In this document: positions 1 to 8,328 of the stretch, piece after piece
How positions within the stretch are numbered: the stretch's first letter is position 1
Layout: each line of letters starts with the position of its first letter
Source: Methanobacteriota archaeon
GTDB taxonomy: Archaea > Halobacteriota > Methanosarcinia > Methanosarcinales > Methanosarcinaceae
Assembly (NCBI GenBank): GCA_016841625.1
Contig: JAENYU010000022.1
Location: 1 to 40,170, forward strand
Direction: 5' to 3'
DNA length: 40,170 nt
Position numbers and translations under genes: made by a program
The notes under the pieces: generated by a model
Database searches by the model: none
What the model was told of the DNA's origin: nothing
Seen by the model: the letters and a program-made list of their open reading frames with translations, nothing else

Positions 1-177
1 CCCACCTGCCAGCCTTCGGCTGTCGAGGAAGGAGTCTTCTGCTTTTAAAGATAAACTTTCTCTTTCCGGAATCCGAAAAGAGGGAATTAAACTGCCCGGA
101 AAGGAGCGAAAAGACAGGGAAAAATCCGGGGGATAAAAGGGAGAATACAATTATATTCAAAAAACACACGATATAAA

Positions 178-963
178 ATGATGCAGGATGAAATAATCAG
201 GTATGAAAATATCGGAATCATATACAACAAAAAAACGGTTCTCTCAGATTTTTCCCTGCGTATCGGCAGGGGAGAAAAAATCCTGCTAAAAGGAAAATCC
301 GGAACTGGAAAGTCCACCCTGTTCAAAATACTCCTGGGATTCGAAAAGCCGGCAGAAGGCACACTCTATTTTAAAAACAGGAAAATGAACCATGCCCTTG
401 CCTGGCAGATTCGAAAAGAGGTCGCCTATGTCTGCCAGGAAACGGATCTGGGAGAAGGCCCTGTAAAGAACCTCCTCGATGAGATATTTTCCTATCCCCC
501 AAATAGGGACAAAAAGGATCCTGAAAAACTGTACCGGCTCATGCAAGACCTCGAACTGGAAGAAGACATCCTTGAGAAAAATTTTGAAGATCTTTCGGGA
601 GGGGAAAAGCAGAGGGTCGGAATCCTGATCGCCCTCATGCTGGAAAGAGAGATATTCCTCCTTGATGAAGCCACTTCAGCCCTTGATTCCGAACTCAAGA
701 AAAAAGTAGCAGATTACTTCCTGGAACAGGAAGAATTGACCCTTTATATCATTTCCCATGACCGGGAATGGGAAAGGGACGGCGTGAAAGTTGTGGAACT
801 CAAAGGAAACGAGATCAACAGAAACGGATTCAAGGTAAACGAAACCAAAGGAAATGAAACCAAAGGAAATGAAATCAAAGGAAATGAAATCAAAGGAAAT
901 GAAACCAAAGGAAGCACGCTTCCTGAAAAATTAAATGATAAGGATAAAGGTAGGGGAGTTTGA
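178..963 (+). CDS. ABC transporter ATPase, FetA-like
   Basis: This is the ATP-hydrolysing subunit of an ABC transporter, 261 aa. A Walker A motif (GKSGTGKST, residues 39-47), the signature LSGGEKQR (about 139-146), a Walker B FLLDEATSALDS and an H-loop ISHD are all present. The permease gene starts 1 nt after its stop, and that permease is of the FetB/YbbM (UPF0014) type, so the pair resembles E. coli FetAB, implicated in iron export; the substrate here is an inference. The odd part is the C-terminus. After the H-loop region the protein continues in about eight five-residue units of the type E-[TI]-K-G-N, coded by a 15-nt tandem repeat. This tail is not a usual part of the family. ATG 178 and ATG 181 are both possible starts. 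Confidence 0.85.
   Translation: MMQDEIIRYENIGIIYNKKTVLSDFSLRIGRGEKILLKGKSGTGKSTLFKILLGFEKPAEGTLYFKNRKMNHALAWQIRKEVAYVCQETDLGEGPVKNLLDEIFSYPPNRDKKDPEKLYRLMQDLELEEDILEKNFEDLSGGEKQRVGILIALMLEREIFLLDEATSALDSELKKKVADYFLEQEELTLYIISHDREWERDGVKVVELKGNEINRNGFKVNETKGNETKGNEIKGNEIKGNETKGSTLPEKLNDKDKGRGV
796..915 (+). repeat. 15-nt tandem repeat, about 8 units, in frame
   Basis: Units of the form GAAACCAAAGGAAAT repeat every 15 nt. The five units at 841-915 are nearly identical and the three at 796-840 are degenerate. The period is a multiple of three, so the ATPase frame is kept and a charged, polar tail is encoded. Confidence 0.9.
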
Positions 964-964
964 G

Positions 965-1789
965 ATGGAGATTCCTGACATACCAGTCCTGTCCCTGATT
1001 TTCTGTTTTTTACTGCTCGCGGTTCCCCTGACGATCAGTTATGCAATAAAGCTGAACATAATCCACGTAACAGCCGTTTCGGTAACCAGGATGACTACAC
1101 AGCTTTTCCTTGTGGGGATTTTCCTGACCTTTATTTTCGACCTGAACAACGGGCTCCTGAACCTGGCCTGGTTACTGATGATGGTGTTTACGGCAACCTA
1201 CACGACCATACGGAACGTGGACTTGAAGATGGAAAAACTCTTTTTCCCCATGCTTGTGTCCTTTGCAGTTGCAAACCTGAGCGTGGTTTTATACTTCAAC
1301 GAATTCGTGCTTGACCTTGAAAAGCTTCTGGAAGCCCGCTACCTGATCCCCATAGGAGGCATGATACTTGGCAATTCCCTGCGGGGCAACGTGGTAGGGA
1401 TAGGGGGATTCTATGAGGACATTAGGAGAAACGAAAACCGGTACCTTTACAACCTCTCCCTCGGGGCAAAAAAATACGAGGCTCTCCTTCCCTATATCCG
1501 CAAATGCCTTCGCTCGGCTCTCCGGCCCACCCTTGCAAACATCGCGACCGCAGGGCTGGTCTTCCTTCCGGGACTTATGACAGGGCAGATCCTGGGCGGC
1601 GCAAGCCCGATCCTTGCAATCAAATATCAGATCTCGATAATGATTGCAATCTACGTTTCAACGGTCATGAGCACAACCTTTTGCATCCTGAGCACCATAC
1701 AGACTACCTTTGATGAATACGGGCTCATAAGAAAGGAAATATACAAGGAAAAAAAGAGAAAAAAGGAATACGGGCATCATGGCCACTGA
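965..1789 (+). CDS. ABC transporter permease, FetB-like (UPF0014)
   Basis: An integral membrane protein of 274 aa with about seven hydrophobic segments, matching the FetB/YbbM family in length. Recognisable stretches are the region around RMTTQLFLVGIF, the central PIGGMILGNSLRG and the later FLPGLMTGQILGGASP, all typical of this family. I chose ATG 965 because it lies 1 nt after the ATPase stop with AGGGGAG just upstream; an in-frame upstream extension would run into the ATPase gene. With the preceding ATPase it forms a two-gene exporter unit at the cell membrane. Iron or another metal is the likely substrate by family, but this is not shown by the sequence. The C-terminus is Lys-rich and ends in a short His-rich sequence. 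Confidence 0.85.
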   Translation: MEIPDIPVLSLIFCFLLLAVPLTISYAIKLNIIHVTAVSVTRMTTQLFLVGIFLTFIFDLNNGLLNLAWLLMMVFTATYTTIRNVDLKMEKLFFPMLVSFAVANLSVVLYFNEFVLDLEKLLEARYLIPIGGMILGNSLRGNVVGIGGFYEDIRRNENRYLYNLSLGAKKYEALLPYIRKCLRSALRPTLANIATAGLVFLPGLMTGQILGGASPILAIKYQISIMIAIYVSTVMSTTFCILSTIQTTFDEYGLIRKEIYKEKKRKKEYGHHGH

Positions 1790-1952
1790 ATGATCACTGA
1801 AAGGGTAATGAATATATTACGAACAGGCACTGAATAATTACTGAACGAGCACGAAACGGCAAGCTCTGCTCCGAAAAGCGAACAAAACACTGAGAAAAGG
1901 CAAAGTCCGTACAGAAGTTGCGCAGGGAGGAAAGTCCTCCCAGATTCGAAAG

Positions 1953-2345
1953 TTAAACGTAGCCGGTAATATCCTGCCCTATAGGCGTAGTTTTCTTTAT
2001 GCAGTCCTCCCCGTATTCTATCATGTTCTCAACCGCACCTTTCAGAATAGACGGATAGATCTGCCCGACCTGTTCCCACAAAGGCTTCCCATGACAGAAA
2101 ATCTTGAATGTTGGGGTCCCCTGCACCCCATACCTCTCCGCCGTCCAGGGGCTCGTTGCAATGTTAATCCGGACAAAGACCGCTGAATCCCTGAATTCCT
2201 TAGAGTAGTCTGCAAAATAGGGTTCCATCACTTTACAGAAAGGACAACCAGGACTGTAGAACATTACAATAGCAGGTTTTCCAGCGCTTTCTACGAGGTT
2301 TCCCCAGGTCGAATCCTCGGCTTCAATCACATAACTTTCATCCAA
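1953..2345 (-). CDS. Thioredoxin-family protein (CPFC)
   Basis: A 130-aa single-domain thioredoxin fold protein. The redox motif is C34-P-F-C37 after MFYSPG, and the cis-proline is in QGTPTF (about residue 78). CPFC differs from the CGPC of ordinary thioredoxins and is nearer to glutaredoxin-like or DsbA-like centres, so the exact partner and redox potential cannot be inferred. No signal peptide is visible, so it should be cytoplasmic. It stands alone on the minus strand; GGGGTG about 11 nt before the ATG is a possible ribosome site. Confidence 0.8.
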   Translation of the reverse strand: MDESYVIEAEDSTWGNLVESAGKPAIVMFYSPGCPFCKVMEPYFADYSKEFRDSAVFVRINIATSPWTAERYGVQGTPTFKIFCHGKPLWEQVGQIYPSILKGAVENMIEYGEDCIKKTTPIGQDITGYV

Positions 2346-2656
2346 TTATAGCACCCCAGCATAAATAAGCCAAAAAGAATTTGAAAATACTATGCCAATA
2401 ATATGTGGATTCCATCTATTAAAATATGTCTCGTAAAAAGAAGAGGGGAAAACCAAAAGAAGAAGAACGAAAAAGGGGGCATAAAAAAGATGGAAAACGT
2501 AAAAAGGAATGTAAAAACGATTTGAACAGAACCGCTAGATTAACAGTTCTGTATTTTCCGGGTTCAAGACCCGCAAAGGAGCTGAAATTTCGGTTTTTGT
2601 ACCCTGAAAGATGTTGGTTTCAAATCCTGGAGAGAAAAAGAAGCTCCTCAAAAAGC
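2346..2656. other. Intergenic region, no gene seen
   Basis: This 311-nt gap between two minus-strand genes holds an A/G-rich stretch (about 2430-2520) and, nearer 2560-2625, short sequences that look like the T-arm of a tRNA but lack the rest of a tRNA. I see no supported gene in it. The thioredoxin promoter must lie in its left part. Confidence 0.6.
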
Positions 2657-3010
2657 TCAAGCCTCATCTTCTTCATACTCGGGATTCATAATCTCGTTGT
2701 AGCATTCACTACAGATGTAATTCTCCTCGGTATGCACGCAAAGATCAACTTTGGGACCGCTAGGCTTCGATATGGCTTCCCTGAATACATAGAATCTCTC
2801 ATTGAATTCTATTGGCTGTGCGCACCTTCCGCATACAAAGGGGGGATTCTCAACAGCATCAATTGCGCACTCGATACATATCAGATCAGACTTGTCCCCA
2901 TGGACTTCCTTGAATGTGATTGGCTTCATATCGAGACTTGTGTCTACCACAACTACATCTTCCAGAAGCTTCTGACCACATATACTACATATATTACAAT
3001 AATCCGTCAT
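2657..3010 (-). CDS. Small zinc protein with LIM-like cysteine pairs
   Basis: A 117-aa cytoplasmic protein with no family that I can name. It has paired cysteines at C8/C11, C45/C48, C60/C63 and C100/C103, with C5, C91 and H93 as extra possible ligands. The spacing suggests two successive zinc-binding modules, LIM-like or double zinc ribbon. The C-terminus is acidic. I chose ATG 3010 because GGAGG lies 9 nt upstream; a longer frame to 3097 has no comparable ribosome site. A role in protein contact or nucleic-acid binding is possible but not shown. Confidence 0.6.
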   Translation of the reverse strand: MTDYCNICSICGQKLLEDVVVVDTSLDMKPITFKEVHGDKSDLICIECAIDAVENPPFVCGRCAQPIEFNERFYVFREAISKPSGPKVDLCVHTEENYICSECYNEIMNPEYEEDEA

Positions 3011-3440
3011 TATGTTGCCTCCATTTTGAAGAGGATTCTTTGCCAAAACCTTTTCAGAGCCTGCAAGAGGCTTTGTGCCTGCCGCACTTTCGCTCATTTG
3101 ATCACCATCGTTCCTGTTTATTGGTATTTGATTCCAGACTTTCGAACTTCGTCATTTTGCAATTTTTCAACTTTCTTATTCACCTGCAAATGACCTGGAT
3201 CCGGAACCATATTTTAGCTATATTCAAGCACTTCCAGGCGCTTAATCAAGGGAAATGTCAACCTGACCGAAGTGGAGAAACCTGATACGAGGAAGACATA
3301 TAAATTTTTATTTAGATGTGTGGGAAGAAACGCTTTAAGCTCAGGGGTCAAAGCATCTTAAGAAATCTGCCGGAAATCCGGACTTTCGGTCACTATTATC
3401 AACTTCCCTATGTAAATATACGTTTTGAAACTATATACAG

Positions 3441-3471
3441 TTATTCATTTTATCCGAATTTGAATGAATAA
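3441..3471. promoter_or_regulatory. 9-bp inverted repeat, possible operator
   Basis: TTATTCATT at 3441-3449 and its exact complement AATGAATAA at 3463-3471 flank 13 nt. It sits in AT-rich intergenic DNA between divergent genes, where a dimeric regulator site is plausible. Chance palindromes are common in AT-rich DNA, so this is only a candidate. Confidence 0.3.
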
Positions 3472-3527
3472 TAACATAAATAATAATTATAAATCAAACC
3501 CGGAAGGACGCTCCGGAAAAAACAAAT

Positions 3528-3638
3528 CCCACAAAATCAAACAAAAAACTCACAAAATTAAACAAAAAAAGTTCACGAAATTAAACAAAAAAAGCTCACA
3601 AAATTAAACAAAAAAAGCTCACAAAATTAAACAAAACC
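3528..3638. repeat. 21-23-nt tandem repeat, 5 units
   Basis: CTCACAAAATTAAAC followed by a run of A recurs with CAC at 3530, 3551, 3574, 3597 and 3620. The period is 23 except for the first, shorter unit. It lies upstream of the HARP gene. Confidence 0.85.
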
Positions 3639-3824
3639 GAGAAACGGGATAAATAAACGGGATAAATGAGACAAAGAATTTATCATTCCTTGTTCAATAG
3701 ATAAAGGGGGAAGAAAAACACGGATCCTTGCTTCAAAAAATTCAGGCGAGACTTCTCCTGGAGAAACTTCTCTTAATTGTTTCCCGAATTTAGAAAATAC
3801 GGATCACTCAACAGGACTGAAAAA

Positions 3825-4574
3825 ATGCTCAAGCAAAGATTTGTGCTGGACACCACCGCACTGACGGACCTGCAGACCCGGGAGGTTATGGGTTATGCTG
3901 CCCTTTGTGAGGGGATGAAGGCGATCCTTGACCTGATAGCCGAAGCCCGCCTGCAGTTCGGGATAAGCTGTTATGTACCCTACCCTTCGGTCTACAAGGA
4001 GATGTACGAATTTGCCAGCCGAAACGGCTGCGACCGGGAAGTCATAGCAAAAATCGACACCTGGCTTGTGAAAAAGTCCCCTGATAGGTACCAGGTGGAC
4101 GTGACATCGCAGATCTTCCACGAATATGTGGCTTACATGCGGGAGAGGATTAACCGGGGGATGGGGGTAGCAGAAGATGCGATATGGGAAGCTTCAACAG
4201 AATGCCTCTTTATGGAAAACCCGCAGAATAAGAAGAAGGAATACAGGAAAGAGGTGGAGAGGGAGGTCATAGGCGGGATAATCGGGAAATTCCGGAACAA
4301 GTACCGGGCAGCGCTGCGCTACGGAATCCTGGACAGTGCCCCCGATATCGATGTCCTGATCCTGGCCAAGGAACTGGACGCTGCGGTGGTTGCAAGTGAT
4401 TACGGGATCGAAAAGTGGGCGGAACAACTGGGAGTCCGTTTCGTGCCCGCGAACACATTTCCGATGATGATCAAGGAATACCTTAGACACGGTCCGGAAA
4501 GGGGAAAAGAGGTAGGGCCGGTAAACGAAATAAAAAAGAAGAACGAACAAAATGAAGATACGGATTTCATATAA
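3825..4574 (+). CDS. HARP-type PIN protein (RNA ligase partner, MJ_0548 family)
   Basis: A 249-aa PIN-like nuclease of the family first called 'RNA ligase partner' and later shown in Aquifex (Aq_880) to be a minimal protein-only RNase P (HARP). The start [10 protein letters not shown] places an Asp at residue 9, and D170, D174 and D192 are spaced 4 and 18 apart. As I recall, this is the spacing of the Aquifex catalytic Asp residues 138, 142 and 160. The central segment (about 85-160) is helical and charged, as in the family. In archaea, HARP coexists with RNA-based RNase P and is reported not to be the main activity. I chose ATG 3825 because the family begins near FVLDTT. The last ~26 residues are a charged tail. 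Confidence 0.85.
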   Translation: MLKQRFVLDTTALTDLQTREVMGYAALCEGMKAILDLIAEARLQFGISCYVPYPSVYKEMYEFASRNGCDREVIAKIDTWLVKKSPDRYQVDVTSQIFHEYVAYMRERINRGMGVAEDAIWEASTECLFMENPQNKKKEYRKEVEREVIGGIIGKFRNKYRAALRYGILDSAPDIDVLILAKELDAAVVASDYGIEKWAEQLGVRFVPANTFPMMIKEYLRHGPERGKEVGPVNEIKKKNEQNEDTDFI

Positions 4575-4669
4575 ATTTCCGGCGTTTTAAGTTATCCAGC
4601 ATCAAAATTTTGCCACCACTTCAGTTTACTGTAAATTTTGCATATAGAGGAATAGCCGGGGGGAAAAAT

Positions 4670-5914
4670 TTGAGAAATATCGTCATTGAAGAGTTGAAAG
4701 CTTCTGAAGTCTATAGGCAAAGGGTAGAAGTCGTCGAGCGAAAAGGGCTTGGACATCCTGATTATATCTGCGACGCGATCATGGAACAGGTCTCGGTCCG
4801 CCTTTCGGCAGAGTACCTGAAAAACTTCGGGGCAATCCTCCACCACAACATTGACAAGGGCCTGCTCGTGGCAGGAGAAGTCGAGGGAAAATTTGGGGGA
4901 GGCAAAGTCACAAGCCCCATGCGGCTCATCTTCGGGGACCGCGCGACCTTCGAAGCGGGGGGTGTAGAAATTGACGTACCGGGTATTGCGGTGGACACTG
5001 CAAAGCAGTGGCTTTCCGAAAACCTCCGCTTCGTGGACCCTGAAAGCCTCTTTTACCAGGTGGAACTGAAAAAAGGCTCTGCCGAACTCACGGACATTTT
5101 CAGCAGGGGAGGGAAAATTCTGGGGGCAAATGACACGTCGGCTGCCGTGGGTTATGCTCCCCTCAGTTCCACGGAAAGGCTGATGCTCGAATGCGAACGC
5201 CACCTGAACTCCGGGAAGTTCAAGAAAGAATACCCGGAATCCGGGGAAGATATCAAGGTAATGGGGCTCAGGCACGATAAGGACATCCACCTGACCGTTG
5301 CCATGCCCCTCATGGACCGCTTTGTGGAATCAGAAGCCGATTATTTCAAAAAGAGAGGGGAACTGCAAGGAAAGATTGAGGAATTTGCTGCGGACTTTGC
5401 AGAAAAAGAAGGGGCAGAGGTAGAGGCAAGATCAGAAAATTCCATTGCCCTGAATACCTCGGTTTCCCTGAACACTCTTGACGTCCCCGGAAGAGGCCTG
5501 GAAGGGGTTTATACCACAGTTACGGGCACTTCTGCCGAAGATGCAGACTGCGGGCAGGTAGGGCGTGGAAACCGGGTAAACGGCGTCATACCCCTGAACC
5601 GGCCGGTAAGCAGTGAAGCCGCTGCCGGGAAAAACCCGGTGAGCCATATAGGGAAAATTTACAACCTGCTAACCCACAGGATCGCGGACAGGATCTACAG
5701 GCAGGTCCCTGATATTGCGGAAGTTTACGTCTGGCTCCTGAGCGAAATCGGGACCCCCATCGACAGGCCACAGATTGCAACCGCCCAGCTTATCATGAAA
5801 AAGGGGTCTTCAGGGGACGTAGAAAAGGAAGCCGCAGAGGTCATAGAAAAAGAGCTTGAAAACATCCAGGAATTTTGCATGGAACTTGCGGCAGGAAAGA
5901 TTCCAATTTGCTAA
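4670..5914 (+). CDS. mat: Archaeal S-adenosylmethionine synthetase
   Basis: Makes S-adenosylmethionine from methionine and ATP in the cytoplasm. It belongs to the archaeal MAT family, which is very divergent from bacterial MetK. Hallmarks are VERKGLGHPDYICDAI near the N-terminus and CGQVGRGNRVNGVIPLNRP in the C-terminal half. The length of 414 aa is close to the family norm of about 400. No ATG fits: archaeal MATs begin M-x-N-I-x-V-E-E-L, and here that point is TTG 4670 with a run of G about 6 nt upstream. An upstream ATG at 4610 would add 20 unrelated residues. Confidence 0.93.
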   Translation: MRNIVIEELKASEVYRQRVEVVERKGLGHPDYICDAIMEQVSVRLSAEYLKNFGAILHHNIDKGLLVAGEVEGKFGGGKVTSPMRLIFGDRATFEAGGVEIDVPGIAVDTAKQWLSENLRFVDPESLFYQVELKKGSAELTDIFSRGGKILGANDTSAAVGYAPLSSTERLMLECERHLNSGKFKKEYPESGEDIKVMGLRHDKDIHLTVAMPLMDRFVESEADYFKKRGELQGKIEEFAADFAEKEGAEVEARSENSIALNTSVSLNTLDVPGRGLEGVYTTVTGTSAEDADCGQVGRGNRVNGVIPLNRPVSSEAAAGKNPVSHIGKIYNLLTHRIADRIYRQVPDIAEVYVWLLSEIGTPIDRPQIATAQLIMKKGSSGDVEKEAAEVIEKELENIQEFCMELAAGKIPIC

Positions 5915-5942
5915 AATTCCCGAAAATTCCCGAAAATTCCCG
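5913..5942. repeat. 10-nt tandem repeat, 3 units
   Basis: AAAATTCCCG is repeated exactly three times between the convergent ends of mat and the prenyltransferase gene, starting at the mat stop codon. Confidence 0.8.
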
Positions 5943-5957
5943 AAAATATCTAAAAGC

Positions 5958-6827
5958 TCATGCCCCAGCAACGAAAGCGATCAGGGCAAAGAGCATGGCA
6001 ATCTTGAACATTTTAGAGGATTTCGTAGGGGAGTCCTTTACCAGGAGCTGGTAAATGGCTACCAGGAAGCCCAGGTCAGCCAGGGAGACAAGGTAGAGAT
6101 AACGCATACCCAGGATTGACATAAAGTAAGGGAGAGGGCTTAATAACACGGCCAGAAATCCGATAAGTACCGCAAGGTACCCCGCTTTTTTTGCCCCGAT
6201 CCTGAGCGGCAGGGTGTCGGCACCTTCCTGCCTGTCCCCTTCCATGTCTTCAATGTCCTTTACGATTTCCCGGGCCGTAATGGCAAGGCCAGCGAGCAGG
6301 AAAAGGACAAAGAGCACTTCAAGCCCCTGAACCCCGAAAACCGAAGCCCCGAACAGAAAGGTCGAGCCGGTAAGGTAACCTATGCTCAGGTTTCCGAATA
6401 AGGGGGTGCTTTTCAGGGTTTTCGAGTAAAAGATCAGGAGCAGAGAATTGAAAAGGGCAATGAAACCGCAGACCGGGTTAATCGAAAAAGCAAGGATCGT
6501 ACCCAGGGCAAAGAGAAGGTAGGAAAAATAAAGGGCTTCCTTTGCACCCACCCTTCCCGAGGGGATGGGCCGTTCAGGGCGGTTGATGGAATCGATTTTG
6601 ATATCGAAAAAATCATTGATAGCGTTTCCTGCCCCTGAAACGAAAAAAACAACAAGGAATACAAAAAAAACATCAAGGAAAGGAAAGGGGCCAAGATTAT
6701 ACGAACTCGAGGGGTCCGAAGTAAGGATATTGAAAGTGATCAGCGTCCCGATAACAGCTGCAAACCCTGCCATAAGACAGTTTCCGTACCTCATCAGTTC
6801 CAGGTATGTGTGTACTCCGGCAGACAT
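5958..6827 (-). CDS. UbiA-type geranylgeranylglyceryl phosphate prenyltransferase
   Basis: A membrane prenyltransferase of 289 aa, most likely digeranylgeranylglyceryl phosphate synthase, which adds the second C20 chain in archaeal ether lipid synthesis. The first Asp-rich motif NDFFDIKID is followed by [12 protein letters not shown], characteristic of this branch. The second Asp-rich motif lies in [17 protein letters not shown]. Eight or nine hydrophobic segments are visible. I chose ATG 6827, giving an N-terminus [16 protein letters not shown] like the family. A TATA-like sequence on the minus strand about 30 nt upstream suggests an almost leaderless mRNA. A start 20 codons upstream is possible but less likely. 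Confidence 0.88.
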   Translation of the reverse strand: MSAGVHTYLELMRYGNCLMAGFAAVIGTLITFNILTSDPSSSYNLGPFPFLDVFFVFLVVFFVSGAGNAINDFFDIKIDSINRPERPIPSGRVGAKEALYFSYLLFALGTILAFSINPVCGFIALFNSLLLIFYSKTLKSTPLFGNLSIGYLTGSTFLFGASVFGVQGLEVLFVLFLLAGLAITAREIVKDIEDMEGDRQEGADTLPLRIGAKKAGYLAVLIGFLAVLLSPLPYFMSILGMRYLYLVSLADLGFLVAIYQLLVKDSPTKSSKMFKIAMLFALIAFVAGA

Positions 6828-6972
6828 CACAACAAAGCAGCATTGTACAGTATTAAAAGTATCGGAACTGTTCGGCCGAAACCGCAATCTCCCAAAAAAA
6901 ATTAAGAACCAGGCTCTTAAATTGAAGCCGGTTTTTTGGCCCCGGGCCTCTTTCCGGGAAATCCCGCGAACT

Positions 6973-7890
6973 TCACCGCTTTATTTTTACCGCAAGCATC
7001 CTGTCAAGGGCTTCTTTTGCCCTTGCCCTGACATCTTCAGGGACGGCCACAACACTCTGCATGTTCTCAAGGGATGCAAGGAGATTTTCGAGGTTGACCA
7101 TCTTCATGCTGGGGCAGCATGCGTATTCGTTAATGCAGTAAAACGTCTTTTCGGGAGCTGCCTTTAAAAGCGCATGTATCAGCCCGCATTCGGTCCCGAC
7201 GATGAATTCCCGGGCTTTTGACTCTTTTGCGTACATGACCATACCCCTGGTGCTTGCCACCTTTTCAGCAAGTTCGAGGACTTCGGGACGGCACTCGGGG
7301 TGAGCAATGAAGTCGGCTCCGGGGTGTACCTCTTTCATCCTCAGGACGTCCTCCCTGAGGATCTGGTGGTGCGTCGGGCAGTGCCCTTCCCAGGGGATAA
7401 TTTTCTTATCCGTGTGAACCGCTACATAGGCTGCAAGGTTCTTGTCCGGCACAAAAATGACTTCATCGGCGTCAAGGGAATTAACCACTTCCACGGCGTT
7501 TGCCGAGGTGCAGCAGATGTAGGACTCCGCCTTGATCGCTGCCGAGCTGTTAACATAGCAGACCACAGGGGCGTCAGGATGCATTTCTTTAAGCTTCCGA
7601 AGACCGGTCATATCCACCATGTCAGCCATGGCGCAGCCTGCGTCTATTTCCGGCAACAGCACGGTTTTGTCCGGGCAGAGGATAGCGGCACTTTCTCCCA
7701 TGAAATGGACGCCGCAAAACACGATTACATCCGCACCCTGGCGGACGGCTTCCTGGCTCAAGCCCAGGGAATCTCCCACAAAATCCGCAACATCCTGTAC
7801 TTCAGGGCGGGAATAGTAATGAGCAAGAATCACTGCATTTCGTTTTTTCTTCAACTCTTTGATCCGTTCTATAAGCTCTGCTTGCTGCAT
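6973..7890 (-). CDS. nadA: Quinolinate synthase
   Basis: Condenses iminoaspartate with dihydroxyacetone phosphate to quinolinate in NAD synthesis, using a [4Fe-4S] cluster. The protein is 305 aa, the normal archaeal length. The three cluster cysteines are visible in the family contexts: C86 ([11 protein letters not shown]), C171 (WEGHCPTHH), and C258 or C259 (YACCPSMK). [19 protein letters not shown] near the N-terminus is also characteristic. nadX lies upstream on the same strand, separated by 438 nt with its own promoter and operator candidate, so the two may be transcribed separately. nadC completes the pathway on the opposite strand. Confidence 0.97.
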   Translation of the reverse strand: MQQAELIERIKELKKKRNAVILAHYYSRPEVQDVADFVGDSLGLSQEAVRQGADVIVFCGVHFMGESAAILCPDKTVLLPEIDAGCAMADMVDMTGLRKLKEMHPDAPVVCYVNSSAAIKAESYICCTSANAVEVVNSLDADEVIFVPDKNLAAYVAVHTDKKIIPWEGHCPTHHQILREDVLRMKEVHPGADFIAHPECRPEVLELAEKVASTRGMVMYAKESKAREFIVGTECGLIHALLKAAPEKTFYCINEYACCPSMKMVNLENLLASLENMQSVVAVPEDVRARAKEALDRMLAVKIKR

Positions 7891-7957
7891 GGGACCACCG
7901 AAAATTTTTGAAAGGAATATGATTTGAAAATATAATTTGCGATTTCGTTACAATTTA

Positions 7958-7996
7958 TGAAGTCAATTTGTGAAGTTAATTTATGAAGTCAATTTA
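7958..7996. repeat. 13-nt tandem repeat, 3 units
   Basis: TGAAGTCAATTTA-like units at 7958, 7971 and 7984, with single-base differences. They lie in the predicted nadA leader, 68-106 nt before the start codon. Confidence 0.8.
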
Positions 7997-8080
7997 TAAG
8001 CTTGTGATTTCATCAAAGCCATGTTAGCGCAAAAGGGAACGCGGTCAACAGGGTGCTGCACGCGCACATGCAATCAGTTC

Positions 8081-8120
8081 AGTTAAGCGTACCTGCTTAA
8101 CTCTCCCGAAGTATATAATG
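8081..8120 (-). promoter_or_regulatory. nadA promoter with inverted-repeat operator candidate
   Basis: On the minus strand, TTATATAC (complement of 8111-8118) is a good archaeal TATA box. About 26 nt downstream, centred near 8091, is the perfect inverted repeat AGTTAAGC-N6-GCTTAACT (8081-8102). An operator over the start site is a classical repressor position in archaea. The regulator is unknown, and the start site is inferred from TATA spacing. Confidence 0.5.
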
Positions 8121-8270
8121 CTTATGAACAGAGCGCTTTGCTGTCCGAAACTGCCCGTAAAGGATGCGTTTTATGGCTGCAAGGATGTGTTATAACATAT
8201 AACTGCATAAACACACAACACAAAATATAAAATAAGAGTGATGGCCGGAAGAGCCAATCGGACAATTATG

Positions 8271-8322
8271 TAAAGAGGTATGCTAAAGAGGTATTCTAAA
8301 GAGGCATGCTAAAGAAGTTTTG
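8271..8322. repeat. 13-nt tandem repeat, 4 units
   Basis: TAAAGAGGTATGC-like units start at 8271, 8284, 8297 and 8310. The array lies directly downstream of the nadX stop codon. Confidence 0.85.
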
Positions 8323-8328
8323 TCTTTT

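Larger units (their letters stand above)
3011..3824. other. Long intergenic region between divergent genes
   Basis: This 814-nt region separates the minus-strand zinc protein from the plus-strand HARP gene. It holds an AT-rich stretch at 3400-3500 with a 9-bp inverted repeat, then an A-rich tandem array (3528-3638). I see no supported gene in it; promoters for both flanking genes should be here. Confidence 0.6.
7891..8328. other. nadX-nadA intergenic region with nadA control elements
   Basis: No gene is seen in this 438-nt gap. It contains a 13-nt array near nadA (7958-7996), a TATA box with an inverted repeat over the predicted transcription start (8081-8120), and a second 13-nt array just after the nadX stop (8271-8322). 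Confidence 0.6.

Noticed and set aside
2540-2630. tRNA-like sequence with CGGG-TTCAAGA-CCCG
   Set aside because: The T-arm-like hairpin has no acceptor stem, D-arm or correct anticodon loop around it; a nearby CAGAAC/GTTCTG hairpin has a loop too large for an anticodon arm.
2426-3193. Plus-strand frame of 255 aa
   Set aside because: It is antisense to the zinc protein, starts in Lys/Arg-rich low-complexity sequence, and lacks a ribosome site; the minus-strand protein has clear CxxC pairs and a GGAGG site.
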